A DNA stretch of 64,000 nt from assembly GCF_029255145.1 (NCBI RefSeq), contig NZ_JAPUVQ010000042.1, forward strand, positions 5,733 to 69,732, read 5' to 3'. The DNA is from Accumulibacter sp003538495. GTDB lineage: Bacteria > Pseudomonadota > Gammaproteobacteria > Burkholderiales > Rhodocyclaceae. The notes beneath the pieces were generated by a model, which saw only the letters and a program-made list of their open reading frames with translations, ran no database searches and was not told where the DNA came from. Below, in pieces: positions 1 to 8,698 of the stretch (position 1 is the stretch's first letter; every line of letters begins with the position of its first letter). A program made the position numbers and the translations under genes.

Positions 1-1191
1 GCCGAGCGCTGGATCGCGATCCCTGCGCAGGTTCGCGAGATTTATCGGCTGTGGCGCCCTTCACCGCTGATTCGCGCCCGGCGGCTTGAAGAAGCTCTGG
101 CGACGCCGGCGAGGATCTACTACAAGTACGAGGGCGTTTCGCCGGCCGGTTCGCACAAGCCGAACACCGCCGTCGCGCAGGCCTTCTACAACCAGCAGGC
201 AGGGATCAAACGGATCACCACCGAGACCGGTGCCGGGCAATGGGGTTGTTCGATGGCCTTCGCCGGCCAGATGTTCGGCCTGGAGGTGCGCGTGTACATG
301 GTCAACATCAGCTTCCAGCAGAAGCCTTTCCGCCGCTCGATGATGCAGACCTGGGGCGCTGAAGTGTTCGCCAGTCCGTCGATGATGACCCAGACCGGCC
401 GCGACCTGCTGGCCGGCGATCCGGAAAACCAGGGCTCGCTCGGGATCGCGATTTCCGAGGCCGTCGAGGAAGCGGCGGCACGCGCCGACACCAGCTACGC
501 GCTGGGTTCGGTCCTCAATCACGTCGCCCTGCACCAGACGATCATCGGTCAGGAAGCGAAGAAGCAGTTCGAGAAGGTCGGTGACTGGCCGGATGTCATT
601 TTCGCGCCGTGTGGTGGCGGTTCGTCATTCGCCGGGGTGGCCTTTCCGTTCATCGCCGAGAACGCCGCCGGCGGGCGCAACGGCCGGCCGACGCGACTGG
701 TGGCCGTCGAGCCGAGTTCTTGTCCGACGTTGACCAGGGGTGCCTACGCCTATGATTTCGGCGATGCCTCTGGCTTCACGCCGCTGATGAAGATGTACAC
801 GCTGGGTCACGATTTCATGCCGCCCGGAATCCATGCCGGCGGGCTCCGCTACCATGGCGATTCGCCGCTGGTCTCGCAGCTCTACCATGACGGCCTGATC
901 GAGGCCGTTGCCGTCGCCCAGTTGGCCACCTTCGAAGCGGGCGTGATGTTTGCGCGGGCCGAGGGCGTCATCCCCGCGCCCGAGTCGAACCACGCCATCC
1001 GGGCGGCGATTGATGAGGCATTGCGCTGCAAGCAGAGCGGCGAAGCAAGCACCCTCCTGATCAATCTCACCGGGCACGGGCACTTCGACATGGCCGCCTA
1101 CGACCGGTATTTCGCGGGTGAACTCGAAGACTTCGAGTATCCCGCGGCAGCCATCCGGGCTTCACTCGAACACCTGCCGAAAGTTGGATGA
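1..1191 (+). CDS. trpB: TrpB2-type tryptophan synthase beta chain, 5' end missing
   Basis: This is a PLP-dependent beta-replacement enzyme that joins indole and serine to make tryptophan. The frame is open from base 1, so the start lies outside the window; 396 codons remain and roughly 50 residues are probably missing compared with TrpB2 proteins. The PLP lysine lies in the SHKPNTA motif at partial residues 51-57, and a glycine-rich phosphate loop (GGGSSFAG) follows near residue 205. The motif context matches the stand-alone TrpB2 class more than the TrpA-partnered TrpB1, and no trpA is next to it. Its TGA overlaps the next start by four bases, so the two may be translationally coupled. Confidence 0.9.
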   Translation, partial: AERWIAIPAQVREIYRLWRPSPLIRARRLEEALATPARIYYKYEGVSPAGSHKPNTAVAQAFYNQQAGIKRITTETGAGQWGCSMAFAGQMFGLEVRVYMVNISFQQKPFRRSMMQTWGAEVFASPSMMTQTGRDLLAGDPENQGSLGIAISEAVEEAAARADTSYALGSVLNHVALHQTIIGQEAKKQFEKVGDWPDVIFAPCGGGSSFAGVAFPFIAENAAGGRNGRPTRLVAVEPSSCPTLTRGAYAYDFGDASGFTPLMKMYTLGHDFMPPGIHAGGLRYHGDSPLVSQLYHDGLIEAVAVAQLATFEAGVMFARAEGVIPAPESNHAIRAAIDEALRCKQSGEASTLLINLTGHGHFDMAAYDRYFAGELEDFEYPAAAIRASLEHLPKVG

Positions 1192-1919
1192 TCGCCGCGA
1201 TGCGGATCGCCGTCCTTTTTCTGCTCCTGGCTAATCTGCTGCTGTTCGCGTGGGCGCGCGCCTACCTGGGCGCGCCGGCCAGCGCCGACGCGCGACGCGT
1301 AGACGAGCAACTGCTGCCCGAGCAGGTGAAAGTCGTTTCTCGCGATCGGCCGTCGCGGGCAAACGGCAAGAAGGAGGAGTTGGAAAAGATGGTGGATAGG
1401 GTGGATAACAAGGTGGATAAAGTCGCCGACAAAGGCGCCTCCGAGAGCTGTCAGCTGTGGACTGAGCTCGCCAGTGCCGACGCCGATCAGCTGGAGCGCC
1501 TGCTGGCCGACCAGTTTGCGGCGTTCAGGGCAACGCGCGGCACAACCGGTGAGGCCAGTGGCTACTGGGTTTACATCCCGCCGCTGGCCAGCAGGGAAGA
1601 GGCCGGCAGGAAGACGGCCGAACTGCAGGAACTGGGGATCAAGGATTTTTTTGTCGTGCCGAACGGTGGCACCAACCCCCTGGCGATCTCCCTGGGTGTC
1701 TATCGCAACGAGGAAGCCGCCAAGGCGCGGCTTGAGGCCTTGCGCGCCAAGGGCGTGAGATCGGCGAAAGTCGCCGAGCGCAAGGGCAAGACGGCGCTCA
1801 GCACGCTCGAGATTCGTGGCCCTGAAGCGCAGACGGAAGCGCTCGGCAAGGCGATCGTCGCGCTGCTGCCAAAGGCCAGCCCGGCAACTTGCAAGACCAG
1901 GAGTGAGACGGCGCCATGA
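1188..1919 (+). CDS. SPOR-domain membrane protein
   Basis: The protein has 243 residues. A short cytoplasmic start and one hydrophobic segment at about residues 5-22 suggest an inner-membrane anchor. A charged linker at about 60-80 carries a VDxV-type repeat (VDRVDNKVDKV). A SPOR-like domain at about 120-205 shows the pattern YWVYIPPL...REEA...LGVYRNEEAA. SPOR domains usually bind denuded glycan strands at the division septum, so an envelope or septal role is inferred. ATG 1188 overlaps the trpB2 stop; ATG 1200 is an alternative start. The stop overlaps coaE. No clear gene name can be assigned. Confidence 0.75.
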   Translation: MIAAMRIAVLFLLLANLLLFAWARAYLGAPASADARRVDEQLLPEQVKVVSRDRPSRANGKKEELEKMVDRVDNKVDKVADKGASESCQLWTELASADADQLERLLADQFAAFRATRGTTGEASGYWVYIPPLASREEAGRKTAELQELGIKDFFVVPNGGTNPLAISLGVYRNEEAAKARLEALRAKGVRSAKVAERKGKTALSTLEIRGPEAQTEALGKAIVALLPKASPATCKTRSETAP

Positions 1920-2539
1920 CGTTCATCGTCGGCTTGACCGGTGGCATCGGCAGCGGCAAGAGCACCGTCGCCGAACTGTTTGCCCAGCGCGGTGCAGTGC
2001 TGGTGGACACCGACGCCATCGCGCATCAGCTCAGCGGTCCGCAGGGTGAGGCCATCGGAGCGATTACGGCAGCCTTCGGGAGTGCCGTGCTGCGCGCCGA
2101 TGGGGGGCTGGACCGGGCGGCAATGCGCCGTCTTGTTTTCGCCGATCCGACCGCCAAGGCGACGCTCGAAGCGATCCTGCATCCCCTGATCCGGCAGCGC
2201 AGTGACGCTTGTTGCGCCGCTGCCGAGGCCGCGCCTTATGTCTTGTTGATCGTCCCCTTGCTGGTCGAGTCGGGCAGTTATCGCCGACGTGCGGATCGGG
2301 TGCTGGTCGTCGACTGCGATGAGTCCGTGCAGATTACGCGGGTGATGGCGCGCAGCGGTCTGACAGCGGATGCCGTCGCGGCGATCATCGCCACACAGGC
2401 CTCACGAGACGAGCGGCGCGCCGTGGCCGACGATCTGGTGTACAACGATGGCGAACCGGAGGCCCTGCAGCCGCAGGTCGAAGGCCTGCATCAACGCTAT
2501 CTCGTTCTGGCCGGGGCCAAACTTAATGCCGGGCGTTGA
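1916..2539 (+). CDS. coaE: Dephospho-CoA kinase
   Basis: CoaE phosphorylates the 3'-hydroxyl of dephospho-CoA with ATP, the last step of coenzyme A synthesis. The N terminus carries the P-loop GGIGSGKS (residues 9-16), followed by the family motif DTDAIAHQL. The length of 207 residues is normal for the family. The ATG overlaps the TGA of the SPOR gene. In many proteobacteria coaE lies beside zapD, as here, and often next to pilD. A cytoplasmic, constitutive housekeeping role is expected. Confidence 0.95.
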   Translation: MTFIVGLTGGIGSGKSTVAELFAQRGAVLVDTDAIAHQLSGPQGEAIGAITAAFGSAVLRADGGLDRAAMRRLVFADPTAKATLEAILHPLIRQRSDACCAAAEAAPYVLLIVPLLVESGSYRRRADRVLVVDCDESVQITRVMARSGLTADAVAAIIATQASRDERRAVADDLVYNDGEPEALQPQVEGLHQRYLVLAGAKLNAGR

Positions 2540-2600
2540 GGTTTTGCTGCAAATGCTTCAGAATCATCGAAAATTCCCGTTTTTTGAGTTTGGCGGAAGT

Positions 2601-3356
2601 GTGATCACCTACGAATATCCCTTCAATGAACGCATACGCACCCTGTTGCGTCTGGAGGATCTATTCCAGAAGGTGAGTAGTTTCATGCAGCGAGATGGCT
2701 CGCAGGAGCATCATATCGTGCTCCTGACCTTGTTCGAGATCCTTGATGTGGCCGGGCGCGCCGACCTGAAAATGGATCTGATTCAGGAACTCGAACGCCA
2801 GCGCCAGAGTCTCCTCGCTTATCGCAACAATCCGGACATCTCCGAACAGGCACTTTCCGACGCCCTCAACGAGATCGAGCAGGCATCGGCGGCGTTGCTG
2901 GCCATGGCCGGCAAGATCGGCCAGCATCTCCGCGACAACGACTGGCTGATGAGTATCAAGAGCCGCGCCAGTATTCCGGGAGGCGTTTGCCAGTTCGACC
3001 TGCCGTCATACCACTACTGGCGGCATCAGGATGCCGGGGTCCGGCGCGAGGCGCTGCTCGGCTGGCTGCAGCCCATGCTGCCCTTGCGCGACGCGCTGGC
3101 CATCGTGCTACGTCTGCTGCGCGCCAGCGGTCGCCCGGAACATCATGTGGCAAGCAACGGTGCTTTCCAGCTGATGCTCGGCGGCAGCAGTTCGCAGATG
3201 GTGCGTATCTCGCTCAAGCTGGACGATCCCTACATCCCCGAAATCAGCGCCAACAAGTACGCGCTGAACATCCGCTTCACGCGTCCGGACAGCGACCATC
3301 GGCCGCGGCAATCGGACAACGACGTTCAGTTCGAGATGCTGTTCTGTAACCTCTAG
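2601..3356 (+). CDS. zapD: Cell division protein ZapD (YacF family)
   Basis: ZapD binds FtsZ and bundles its protofilaments at the Z ring. The chosen GTG start at 2601 gives 251 residues, close to the 247 of the E. coli protein, and begins at the conserved motif ITYEYPFNERIRTLLRLE. The frame stays open upstream (an ATG lies at 2526), but those codons overlap coaE and lack family similarity. Conserved stretches include RASIPGGVCQFDLP and YALNIRF near the C terminus. The gyrase inhibitor gene yacG, which commonly follows zapD, is absent here; an MFS gene comes next. Confidence 0.92.
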   Translation: MITYEYPFNERIRTLLRLEDLFQKVSSFMQRDGSQEHHIVLLTLFEILDVAGRADLKMDLIQELERQRQSLLAYRNNPDISEQALSDALNEIEQASAALLAMAGKIGQHLRDNDWLMSIKSRASIPGGVCQFDLPSYHYWRHQDAGVRREALLGWLQPMLPLRDALAIVLRLLRASGRPEHHVASNGAFQLMLGGSSSQMVRISLKLDDPYIPEISANKYALNIRFTRPDSDHRPRQSDNDVQFEMLFCNL

Positions 3357-3443
3357 ACGCCGCCTGCCGGCATCGTGCCGCAGCCAGGCGACGCCAGCAT
3401 CCTCGTTTCCTGGACGCTTGACCAACCGACCGTCAGCAGAACG

Positions 3444-4652
3444 ATGTTTCGAACTCTCAGTCAGCCTGGCGTATGGGCGGTCACCCTGTCGGCAGCCGGA
3501 ATTCTGATGGTGACCATGGGCGCCCGCCAGTCGCTCGGGCTCTTCCTGTCGCCGCTGAATACGACCACCGGGCTTGGCGTCGCGTCAATCAGCCTGGCGA
3601 TGGCCGTCGGCCAATTCACCTGGGGAGCGATCCAGCCGCTGGCCGGCGCTGTCGCTGACCGCTACGGGCCGGGGCGCGTGCTGCTTGCGGGGCTGTTGTT
3701 GCTGGCCCTTGGCAGTGCGATCACACCCTTGATGAGCGGTACCGTCGGCCTGATCGTCTCGTTAGGTTTGTTCTCGGCGATCGGTTCCGGTGCGGGCAGC
3801 TTCTCGGTGCTGATCGGCGCTTCGAGCCAGCGGCTGCCACTCGACGCGCGCGCCGCTGCTTCCGGGGTGATCAACGCCGGCGGCTCCTTCGGCCAGTTCG
3901 TCTTCGCCCCGCTCCTGCAGGCGCTGATTCAGCTGCTGGGCTGGATGGGCGCCATGTGGTCGCTGGCGGTCATGACTCTGGCGGCGACGCCGCTGGTGCG
4001 AGTGCTGTCGAAGCCGGTCGAGCAGCCGCAGCCGCGCGCAGCCGGTGAAGCCGGTCTGTGGCGGAGCGTGCAGGATGCGATGGACGATCGCAGCTACCAG
4101 TTGCTCAACCTTGGTTTCTTCAGCTGCGGCTTCCACATCGCTTTTCTGGTCACCCACCTGCCGGGCGAGGTGGCGCTTTGTGGTCTGCCGTCGGCGGTGG
4201 CCAGCTGGTCGCTGGCGATCATCGGCCTGGCGAACATTTTCGGCAGCCTCTACGCGGGTTCCTGCGTCGCCCGCTATCGCAGCAAGTACGTCTTGTTCTG
4301 GATGTACGGCTCGCGCGCGCTGATGATCGCGCTCTACCTGATGGCGCCGAGAACCGATCTGACCTTCTACGTTTTTGCCGCCGGACTGGGCTTCACCTGG
4401 CTGGCAACCGTGCCGCCGACCGCTGCCATCGTCGGCAAGCTGTTCGGCGTACGCTATCTTGGGACACTCTTCGGCATGACGCTGCTCTCACACCAGATCG
4501 GCGGTTTCTTTGGTGCTTACCTGGGTGGCATAGCGCTCACCCGCTTTGGCGACTATGGCTGGATGTGGTACGCCGACATCGCGCTGGCAACGGCGGCGGC
4601 ACTGCTGAATCTGCCGATCAAGGAAGCCGCGCTGCCCAGTGCGGCAAGCTGA
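3444..4652 (+). CDS. MFS transporter of monocarboxylate/oxalate-formate type
   Basis: This is an inner-membrane carrier of 402 residues with about twelve hydrophobic segments. An early motif, GAVADRYGPGRVLLAG, matches the MFS loop 2-3 signature. A central cytoplasmic loop at about 190-215 separates the two halves. The sequence style resembles the MCT/oxalate-formate antiporter branch, so an organic acid substrate is plausible but not shown. ATG 3444 was preferred over an in-frame GTG at 3375 because the extra 23 residues are not membrane-like. It follows zapD by 87 bp and has no functional link to it. Confidence 0.8.
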   Translation: MFRTLSQPGVWAVTLSAAGILMVTMGARQSLGLFLSPLNTTTGLGVASISLAMAVGQFTWGAIQPLAGAVADRYGPGRVLLAGLLLLALGSAITPLMSGTVGLIVSLGLFSAIGSGAGSFSVLIGASSQRLPLDARAAASGVINAGGSFGQFVFAPLLQALIQLLGWMGAMWSLAVMTLAATPLVRVLSKPVEQPQPRAAGEAGLWRSVQDAMDDRSYQLLNLGFFSCGFHIAFLVTHLPGEVALCGLPSAVASWSLAIIGLANIFGSLYAGSCVARYRSKYVLFWMYGSRALMIALYLMAPRTDLTFYVFAAGLGFTWLATVPPTAAIVGKLFGVRYLGTLFGMTLLSHQIGGFFGAYLGGIALTRFGDYGWMWYADIALATAAALLNLPIKEAALPSAAS

Positions 4653-5032
4653 AGGGCAATGCCGAGCAATGATCTCGGGTTCGGTAGCGCACAATGGCTG
4701 CTTGCGAAGCCATTGTCCTGCTGAGGGTAGACGCGCTTGACCTCGGCAAGCGGCAGTGGACAGTCAGCTGAATCGCATGCTGCCCGATTCGCCGTGCCCC
4801 CCCACAGGAGGCCGCTGCTGGACGCGCTCCTCTTACGTTCTCCGGGACCTGGCCAATCTTGCTGCCGGTGGATCGCAGAGCGCGGCGGAGAGAGGGCGAC
4901 GAGTCTGCACGCGCCACGGTAAAGGCCTCGGACCGTCGGCCTCGCCCCTGGCAAGTGTCAATCGCTGTTCCAGAGTATCATTGAGGGGCTTCTTGCAGCG
5001 TTTCTCAACCAGACGACCGTTCGGGCCAGACG
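4653..5032. other. 380-bp gap without a recognisable gene
   Basis: The region between the MFS gene and the PilZ gene holds no frame that I recognise. It contains a perfect hairpin near its left end (listed separately). A TATCAT hexamer at 4976-4981, about 50 bases before the PilZ start, could serve as a -10 element, but no convincing -35 element precedes it. Confidence 0.5.
4691..4716 (+). terminator. Perfect 9-bp hairpin after the MFS gene
   Basis: Arms 4691-4699 and 4708-4716 are exact reverse complements (ACAATGGCT and AGCCATTGT) around an 8-base loop. It lies 39 bp after the MFS stop codon. No run of T follows, so it is either a weak terminator or an mRNA 3'-end stabilising structure. 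Confidence 0.4.
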
Positions 5033-5941
5033 ATGACACTAGAGTGCAGCTATATCGCGCTGCAAAAAGACGATATCCTCCTCGGGAAGCCTCTTCCCTG
5101 GGCGGTTTTCGACCGTAGCCGGAAGCTCCTTCTGGAACCGGGTTCGGTAGTGGCCGTGCAATCGCAGCTCGACGCCTTGCTGGACAAGGGGATCTGTCGG
5201 GAGCGGCCAGGGGCGGACGTCAAGCTCGATTCCCGGCGCGAGCGCAGGGAATCCGGCGTAGGGGCCAGCACCGAGGCGGCTGGCGAGCGGGCGCTGCCGC
5301 TCGACGAAATCAAGCTGGGCATCGGTGATCCCTTCCAGATACAGACCCAGACCGAACACGCGGAAGCGCGGTACTACGTCAAGCTGATTGGCTATCTCAA
5401 AGGCAAGGGCGTCCTGGTAACGCTTCCAGAAGTCGATGGTCGGCTCTGTCTGGTGCGCGAAGGGCAGGCGTTTGTCGTTCGCTTTTTCTCGGGAAAGAGC
5501 GCCTATGCGTTCACGGCCAGTGTTCTGCGATCATCCAGCATCCCCTTTCCGCACATGTATCTCAGCTATCCGTCGCAGGTGCGCGGTCTGGTCGTCCGCA
5601 CTGGCGAGCGAGTCCCGGTACGCATCATCTGCGCGATTGCCATGCGTGACGATACCAAGACGGTCAGCGCCGCCGGGATGCTGACCAATCTCAGCGTCAG
5701 TGGCGCGTTGCTGTCAGCGAAGGCCCGCCTGGGCAACCCGGGGGACCTGTTGTCGATCAAGTTTCGCGTCGAGATCCGGGAGATCGAATTCCTTGCTGCC
5801 CTTGACGCCGCGATCCGCTCGGTGTCCCGGGACGACTCGGGCGAGTTCCTGCATGGCATACAGTTCGCGGGCTTGCCAGACGACGTCGCAATTGCGATGA
5901 CCGCATTCGTCTATCAGAAGCTGGCCGAAACATCCCGCTGA
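5033..5941 (+). CDS. YcgR-like PilZ-domain c-di-GMP receptor
   Basis: This cytoplasmic protein has 302 residues. An N-terminal region precedes a YcgR-N-like beta domain at about 85-185, followed by a PilZ domain from about 185 to 295. The c-di-GMP signature is visible as an RTGERVPVR block containing the spaced arginines, followed by NLSVSGA, which matches the (D/N)xSxxG motif. This layout is that of flagellar-brake YcgR, which slows motility when c-di-GMP is high. No flagellar gene lies nearby, so the partner could instead be type IV pili or polysaccharide synthesis. ATG 5033 lacks a strong ribosome-binding site. Confidence 0.8.
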   Translation: MTLECSYIALQKDDILLGKPLPWAVFDRSRKLLLEPGSVVAVQSQLDALLDKGICRERPGADVKLDSRRERRESGVGASTEAAGERALPLDEIKLGIGDPFQIQTQTEHAEARYYVKLIGYLKGKGVLVTLPEVDGRLCLVREGQAFVVRFFSGKSAYAFTASVLRSSSIPFPHMYLSYPSQVRGLVVRTGERVPVRIICAIAMRDDTKTVSAAGMLTNLSVSGALLSAKARLGNPGDLLSIKFRVEIREIEFLAALDAAIRSVSRDDSGEFLHGIQFAGLPDDVAIAMTAFVYQKLAETSR

Positions 5942-6073
5942 GGCGCTGTCTTCGAAGCCTCGCCCGCCGCTGCCGTGCTGGCGGCCGGCGACGCGATGCC
6001 TCTGGCATCGGCGCGGACAAGCCGGCGAGCAGGGACGGCGTTCGCGCCGTAAGGGCGGGTGAGGTGCCGGCCT

Positions 6074-7195
6074 TTACTCGGTGAGAATCAGGTTGTCACG
6101 ATGGATGATTTCGGGTTCATCGATGTAGCCGAGGATGCTTTCTATGTCCTGGCTGGCACGACGCGCTATGCGTCGCGAATCGCTGCTGCCGTAGTTGACC
6201 AGGCCGCGGGCGATCTCGTACCCCTCGTCGGCGATGCAGGCCACCGCCGCGCCGCGCTCGAACTCGCCCCGGACGGCAACGACGCCGATCGGCAGCAGGC
6301 TTCTTCCTTCGCGCAGGGCGTTGATTGCGCCGCCATCGAGAACCAGTTTGCCGTTCAACTGCAGGTGGTCGGCAAGCCATTGCTTGCGTGCCGTCAGCGC
6401 TTGCGTTTCGGAAACAAGCAGCGTGCCGAGCGCTTCTCCGCGCGCCAGGCGCAGGATGACATCCGGCTCGCGGCCACTGGCGATGACGGTGTGGGCGCCA
6501 CTGCGTGCGGCGCGCTTGGCGGCGATCACCTTGGTGATCATGCCGCCCTTGCCGTACTGGCTGCCAGCGCCGCCGGCCAGGGCTTCCAGATCAGCGAGCC
6601 CGGCCCGCGCCTCGCTGATCAGGGTGGCGGCCGTGTCCTTGCGTGGATCGGCAGTGAACAAGCCTTGTTGATCGGTGAGGATAATCAGGCAGTCTGCTTC
6701 CACGAGATTGGCGACCAGTGCGGCGAGCGTATCATTGTCACCAAACTTGATTTCGTCGGTGACGACGGTGTCATTCTCATTGACGATCGGCACGACGCCC
6801 AGGCGTAGGAGGGTGTTCAGCGTCGACCGGGCATTGAGGTAGCGTTTGCGGTCGGCGAGATCGTCATGGGTCAGCAGGACTTGCGCGGTATGCAGCGAGT
6901 ACCGGGCAAAAGCCCTTTCATAGACCTGCACCAGACCCATTTGGCCGACCGCCGCCGCCGCCTGCAGTTCGTGCACCGCGCGCGGGCGCTTTTGCCAGCC
7001 GAGCCGCTGCATGCCACAGGCAATGGCTCCGGACGACACCAGAATGAGCTGTTTCCCTGCCTGGCGCAACTCGGCGATTTGCCGTGCCCATTCGTCGATG
7101 GCGGCCAGATCCAGGCCTTCGCCGTTGTTGGTGATCAGCGCCGAACCGGCTTTGATGACCAGTCGCCGGGCTGCGGCGATGCGGCTCGTAGCCAT
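6074..7195 (-). CDS. proB: Glutamate 5-kinase
   Basis: ProB phosphorylates L-glutamate to gamma-glutamyl phosphate, the first and proline-inhibited step of proline synthesis. The protein has 373 residues: an amino-acid-kinase domain (about 8-260) with the motifs VIKAGSALI, SSGAIACGM and NENDTV, then a C-terminal PUA domain (about 275-360) as in E. coli. ATG 7195 begins two bases after the obg stop; a GTG at 7201 is an alternative that would overlap obg. It is the last gene of the rplU-rpmA-obg-proB cluster. proA is not in the window. Confidence 0.95.
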   Translation of the reverse strand: MATSRIAAARRLVIKAGSALITNNGEGLDLAAIDEWARQIAELRQAGKQLILVSSGAIACGMQRLGWQKRPRAVHELQAAAAVGQMGLVQVYERAFARYSLHTAQVLLTHDDLADRKRYLNARSTLNTLLRLGVVPIVNENDTVVTDEIKFGDNDTLAALVANLVEADCLIILTDQQGLFTADPRKDTAATLISEARAGLADLEALAGGAGSQYGKGGMITKVIAAKRAARSGAHTVIASGREPDVILRLARGEALGTLLVSETQALTARKQWLADHLQLNGKLVLDGGAINALREGRSLLPIGVVAVRGEFERGAAVACIADEGYEIARGLVNYGSSDSRRIARRASQDIESILGYIDEPEIIHRDNLILTE

Positions 7196-7197
7196 CT

Positions 7198-8310
7198 TCA
7201 CGGGCCCTGCTCGTCGTCGTCGGCGAAGAAGTCGTCCGACCAGCAGGCGGCGGCGGCCGCGCTGGTTGCGGCAGGGGACGCCTGCCTGGCGGGCAGTTCT
7301 TGCAGCGCCTCCTGCAGCTTTCGGGTCAGTTCCCGACAACCGTCACCGCTGATTGCGCTGATGCGGTAGCAGGGGATGGCTGTCGAGGTCGTCTGGCAGG
7401 CCTGCAGGAAGTCTGCAATGCGCTGTTCACGATCCTCTTCGGGAATCAGGTCGAGCTTGTTGAGAACCAGCCAGCGCGGCCTGGTGGCGAGCTCGGGATC
7501 GTATTTTCCAAGCTCGCGGACGACCGTCTCGACGTCTCGGACCGGGTCGGCCGCCGGGTCGAGAGGGGCCAAATCGACCAGGTGCAGCAGCAAACGCGTA
7601 CGCGCAAGGTGCTTGAGGAAGCGGATTCCGAGGCCAGCGCCTTCGGCAGCGCCGTCGATCAGTCCGGGAATGTCGGCGATGACGAAGCTCTGGTCGTGGT
7701 CTACGCGCACCACGCCGAGGTGGGGATGCATGGTCGTGAAAGGGTAATCGGCGACCTTCGGGCGGGCGGCCGAGACCGCGCGCAGAAAGGTGCTCTTGCC
7801 CGCGTTCGGCAGGCCAAGCAGGCCGACATCGGCCAGCAGGCGCAGTTCGAGCCGTAGTTCACGCTGCTCGCCTTCGTCGCCGCGGGTGCATTGGCGCGGA
7901 GTACGATTGACGCTCGACTTGAAGTGGATGTTGCCCAGGCCGCCACGGCCACCTTTGGCCAGCAGTACCGTCTTGCCATCGACGTCGAGGTCGGCAAGGA
8001 CTTCCTGGCTGTTGATGTCGGCGATCGTGGTGCCGATCGGTACGCGCAGCGTCAGATCCTTTCCGCGCTTGCCGTAGCAGTCACTCGAACCGCCGTTTTG
8101 GCCGCGCTGGGCACGATGGCGGCGGGCGTAGCGGTATTCGATCAAGGTGTTGACATTGCGATCGGCGACGACATAGACGCTGCCGCCGTTACCGCCGTCG
8201 CCGCCGTCCGGGCCACCTTCCGGCTCGTACTTGTCGCGCCGGAACGAGGCGATCCCGTTGCCGCCATCACCGGCGCCAACAAGAATTCTCGCCTCATCGA
8301 TAAATTTCAT
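7198..8310 (-). CDS. obgE: Obg/CgtA GTPase
   Basis: Obg is an essential GTPase linked to 50S ribosome assembly and stress signalling. The protein has 370 residues. The glycine-rich Obg fold occupies about 1-158 (MKFIDEARILVGAGDGG...). The GTPase domain follows, with G1 GLPNAGKST, G3 DIPGLIDGAAEG, G4 NKLD and G5 ISA. The C-terminal tail is alanine-rich and then acidic (DDFFADDDE). The start at MKFIDEAR is the family's universal N terminus. It lies downstream of rpmA, separated by a Rho-independent terminator. Confidence 0.96.
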   Translation of the reverse strand: MKFIDEARILVGAGDGGNGIASFRRDKYEPEGGPDGGDGGNGGSVYVVADRNVNTLIEYRYARRHRAQRGQNGGSSDCYGKRGKDLTLRVPIGTTIADINSQEVLADLDVDGKTVLLAKGGRGGLGNIHFKSSVNRTPRQCTRGDEGEQRELRLELRLLADVGLLGLPNAGKSTFLRAVSAARPKVADYPFTTMHPHLGVVRVDHDQSFVIADIPGLIDGAAEGAGLGIRFLKHLARTRLLLHLVDLAPLDPAADPVRDVETVVRELGKYDPELATRPRWLVLNKLDLIPEEDREQRIADFLQACQTTSTAIPCYRISAISGDGCRELTRKLQEALQELPARQASPAATSAAAAACWSDDFFADDDEQGP

Positions 8311-8343
8311 GGCTGCGCCCGTCCCTTTAGCCTGTTTGAAAAG

Positions 8344-8373
8344 CAAAAAGCCCTACCGACAGCGATAGGGCTT
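8344..8373 (-). terminator. Rho-independent terminator between rpmA and obg
   Basis: Arms 8348-8355 and 8366-8373 pair perfectly over 8 bp around a 10-base loop. Read on the minus strand the hairpin is followed by five T residues. It sits 43 bp after the rpmA stop and 34 bp before obg. It should end most rplU-rpmA transcripts and let only a fraction continue into obg-proB. Confidence 0.8.
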
Positions 8374-8415
8374 GGTGCCGCACTGCCATGCTCTGGCAGC
8401 GGTATGCCAGCGCCT

Positions 8416-8679
8416 TCAGGCGGCGGCAGGAATGATGCTGACCGTGCGGCGGCGCAGCGCGCCCTTGATCGCAAACTGCACGTGCCCGTCCACCAGTGCA
8501 AACAGCGTGTGATCCTTGCCGAGGCCCATGTTTTCGCCGGGGTGAAAAGCGGTGCCACGCTGGCGGACGATGATGTTGCCGGCGCGGACCAACTGGCCGC
8601 CGTAGCGCTTGACGCCCAGGCGTTTTGCTTCGGAATCGCGGCCGTTGCGTACGCTGCCGCCTGCTTTTTTGTGTGCCAT
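8416..8679 (-). CDS. rpmA: Ribosomal protein bL27
   Basis: L27 is an 87-residue protein of the 50S subunit whose N-terminal tail reaches the peptidyl transferase centre. The sequence opens with MAHKKAGGSVRNGRDS and contains the conserved block VRQRGTAFHPGENMGLGKDHTLFA. Length and motifs are standard. There is no N-terminal extension of the kind cleaved in Firmicutes. It follows rplU by 19 bp. Confidence 0.98.
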   Translation of the reverse strand: MAHKKAGGSVRNGRDSEAKRLGVKRYGGQLVRAGNIIVRQRGTAFHPGENMGLGKDHTLFALVDGHVQFAIKGALRRRTVSIIPAAA

Positions 8680-8698
8680 GAGTCAGATTCCTCTCAAG

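Noticed and set aside
1390..1421. Three copies of GGTGGATA considered as iteron- or DnaA-box-like sites
   Set aside because: They lie inside the SPOR gene and encode the repeated VDxV linker; they do not match the DnaA box consensus.
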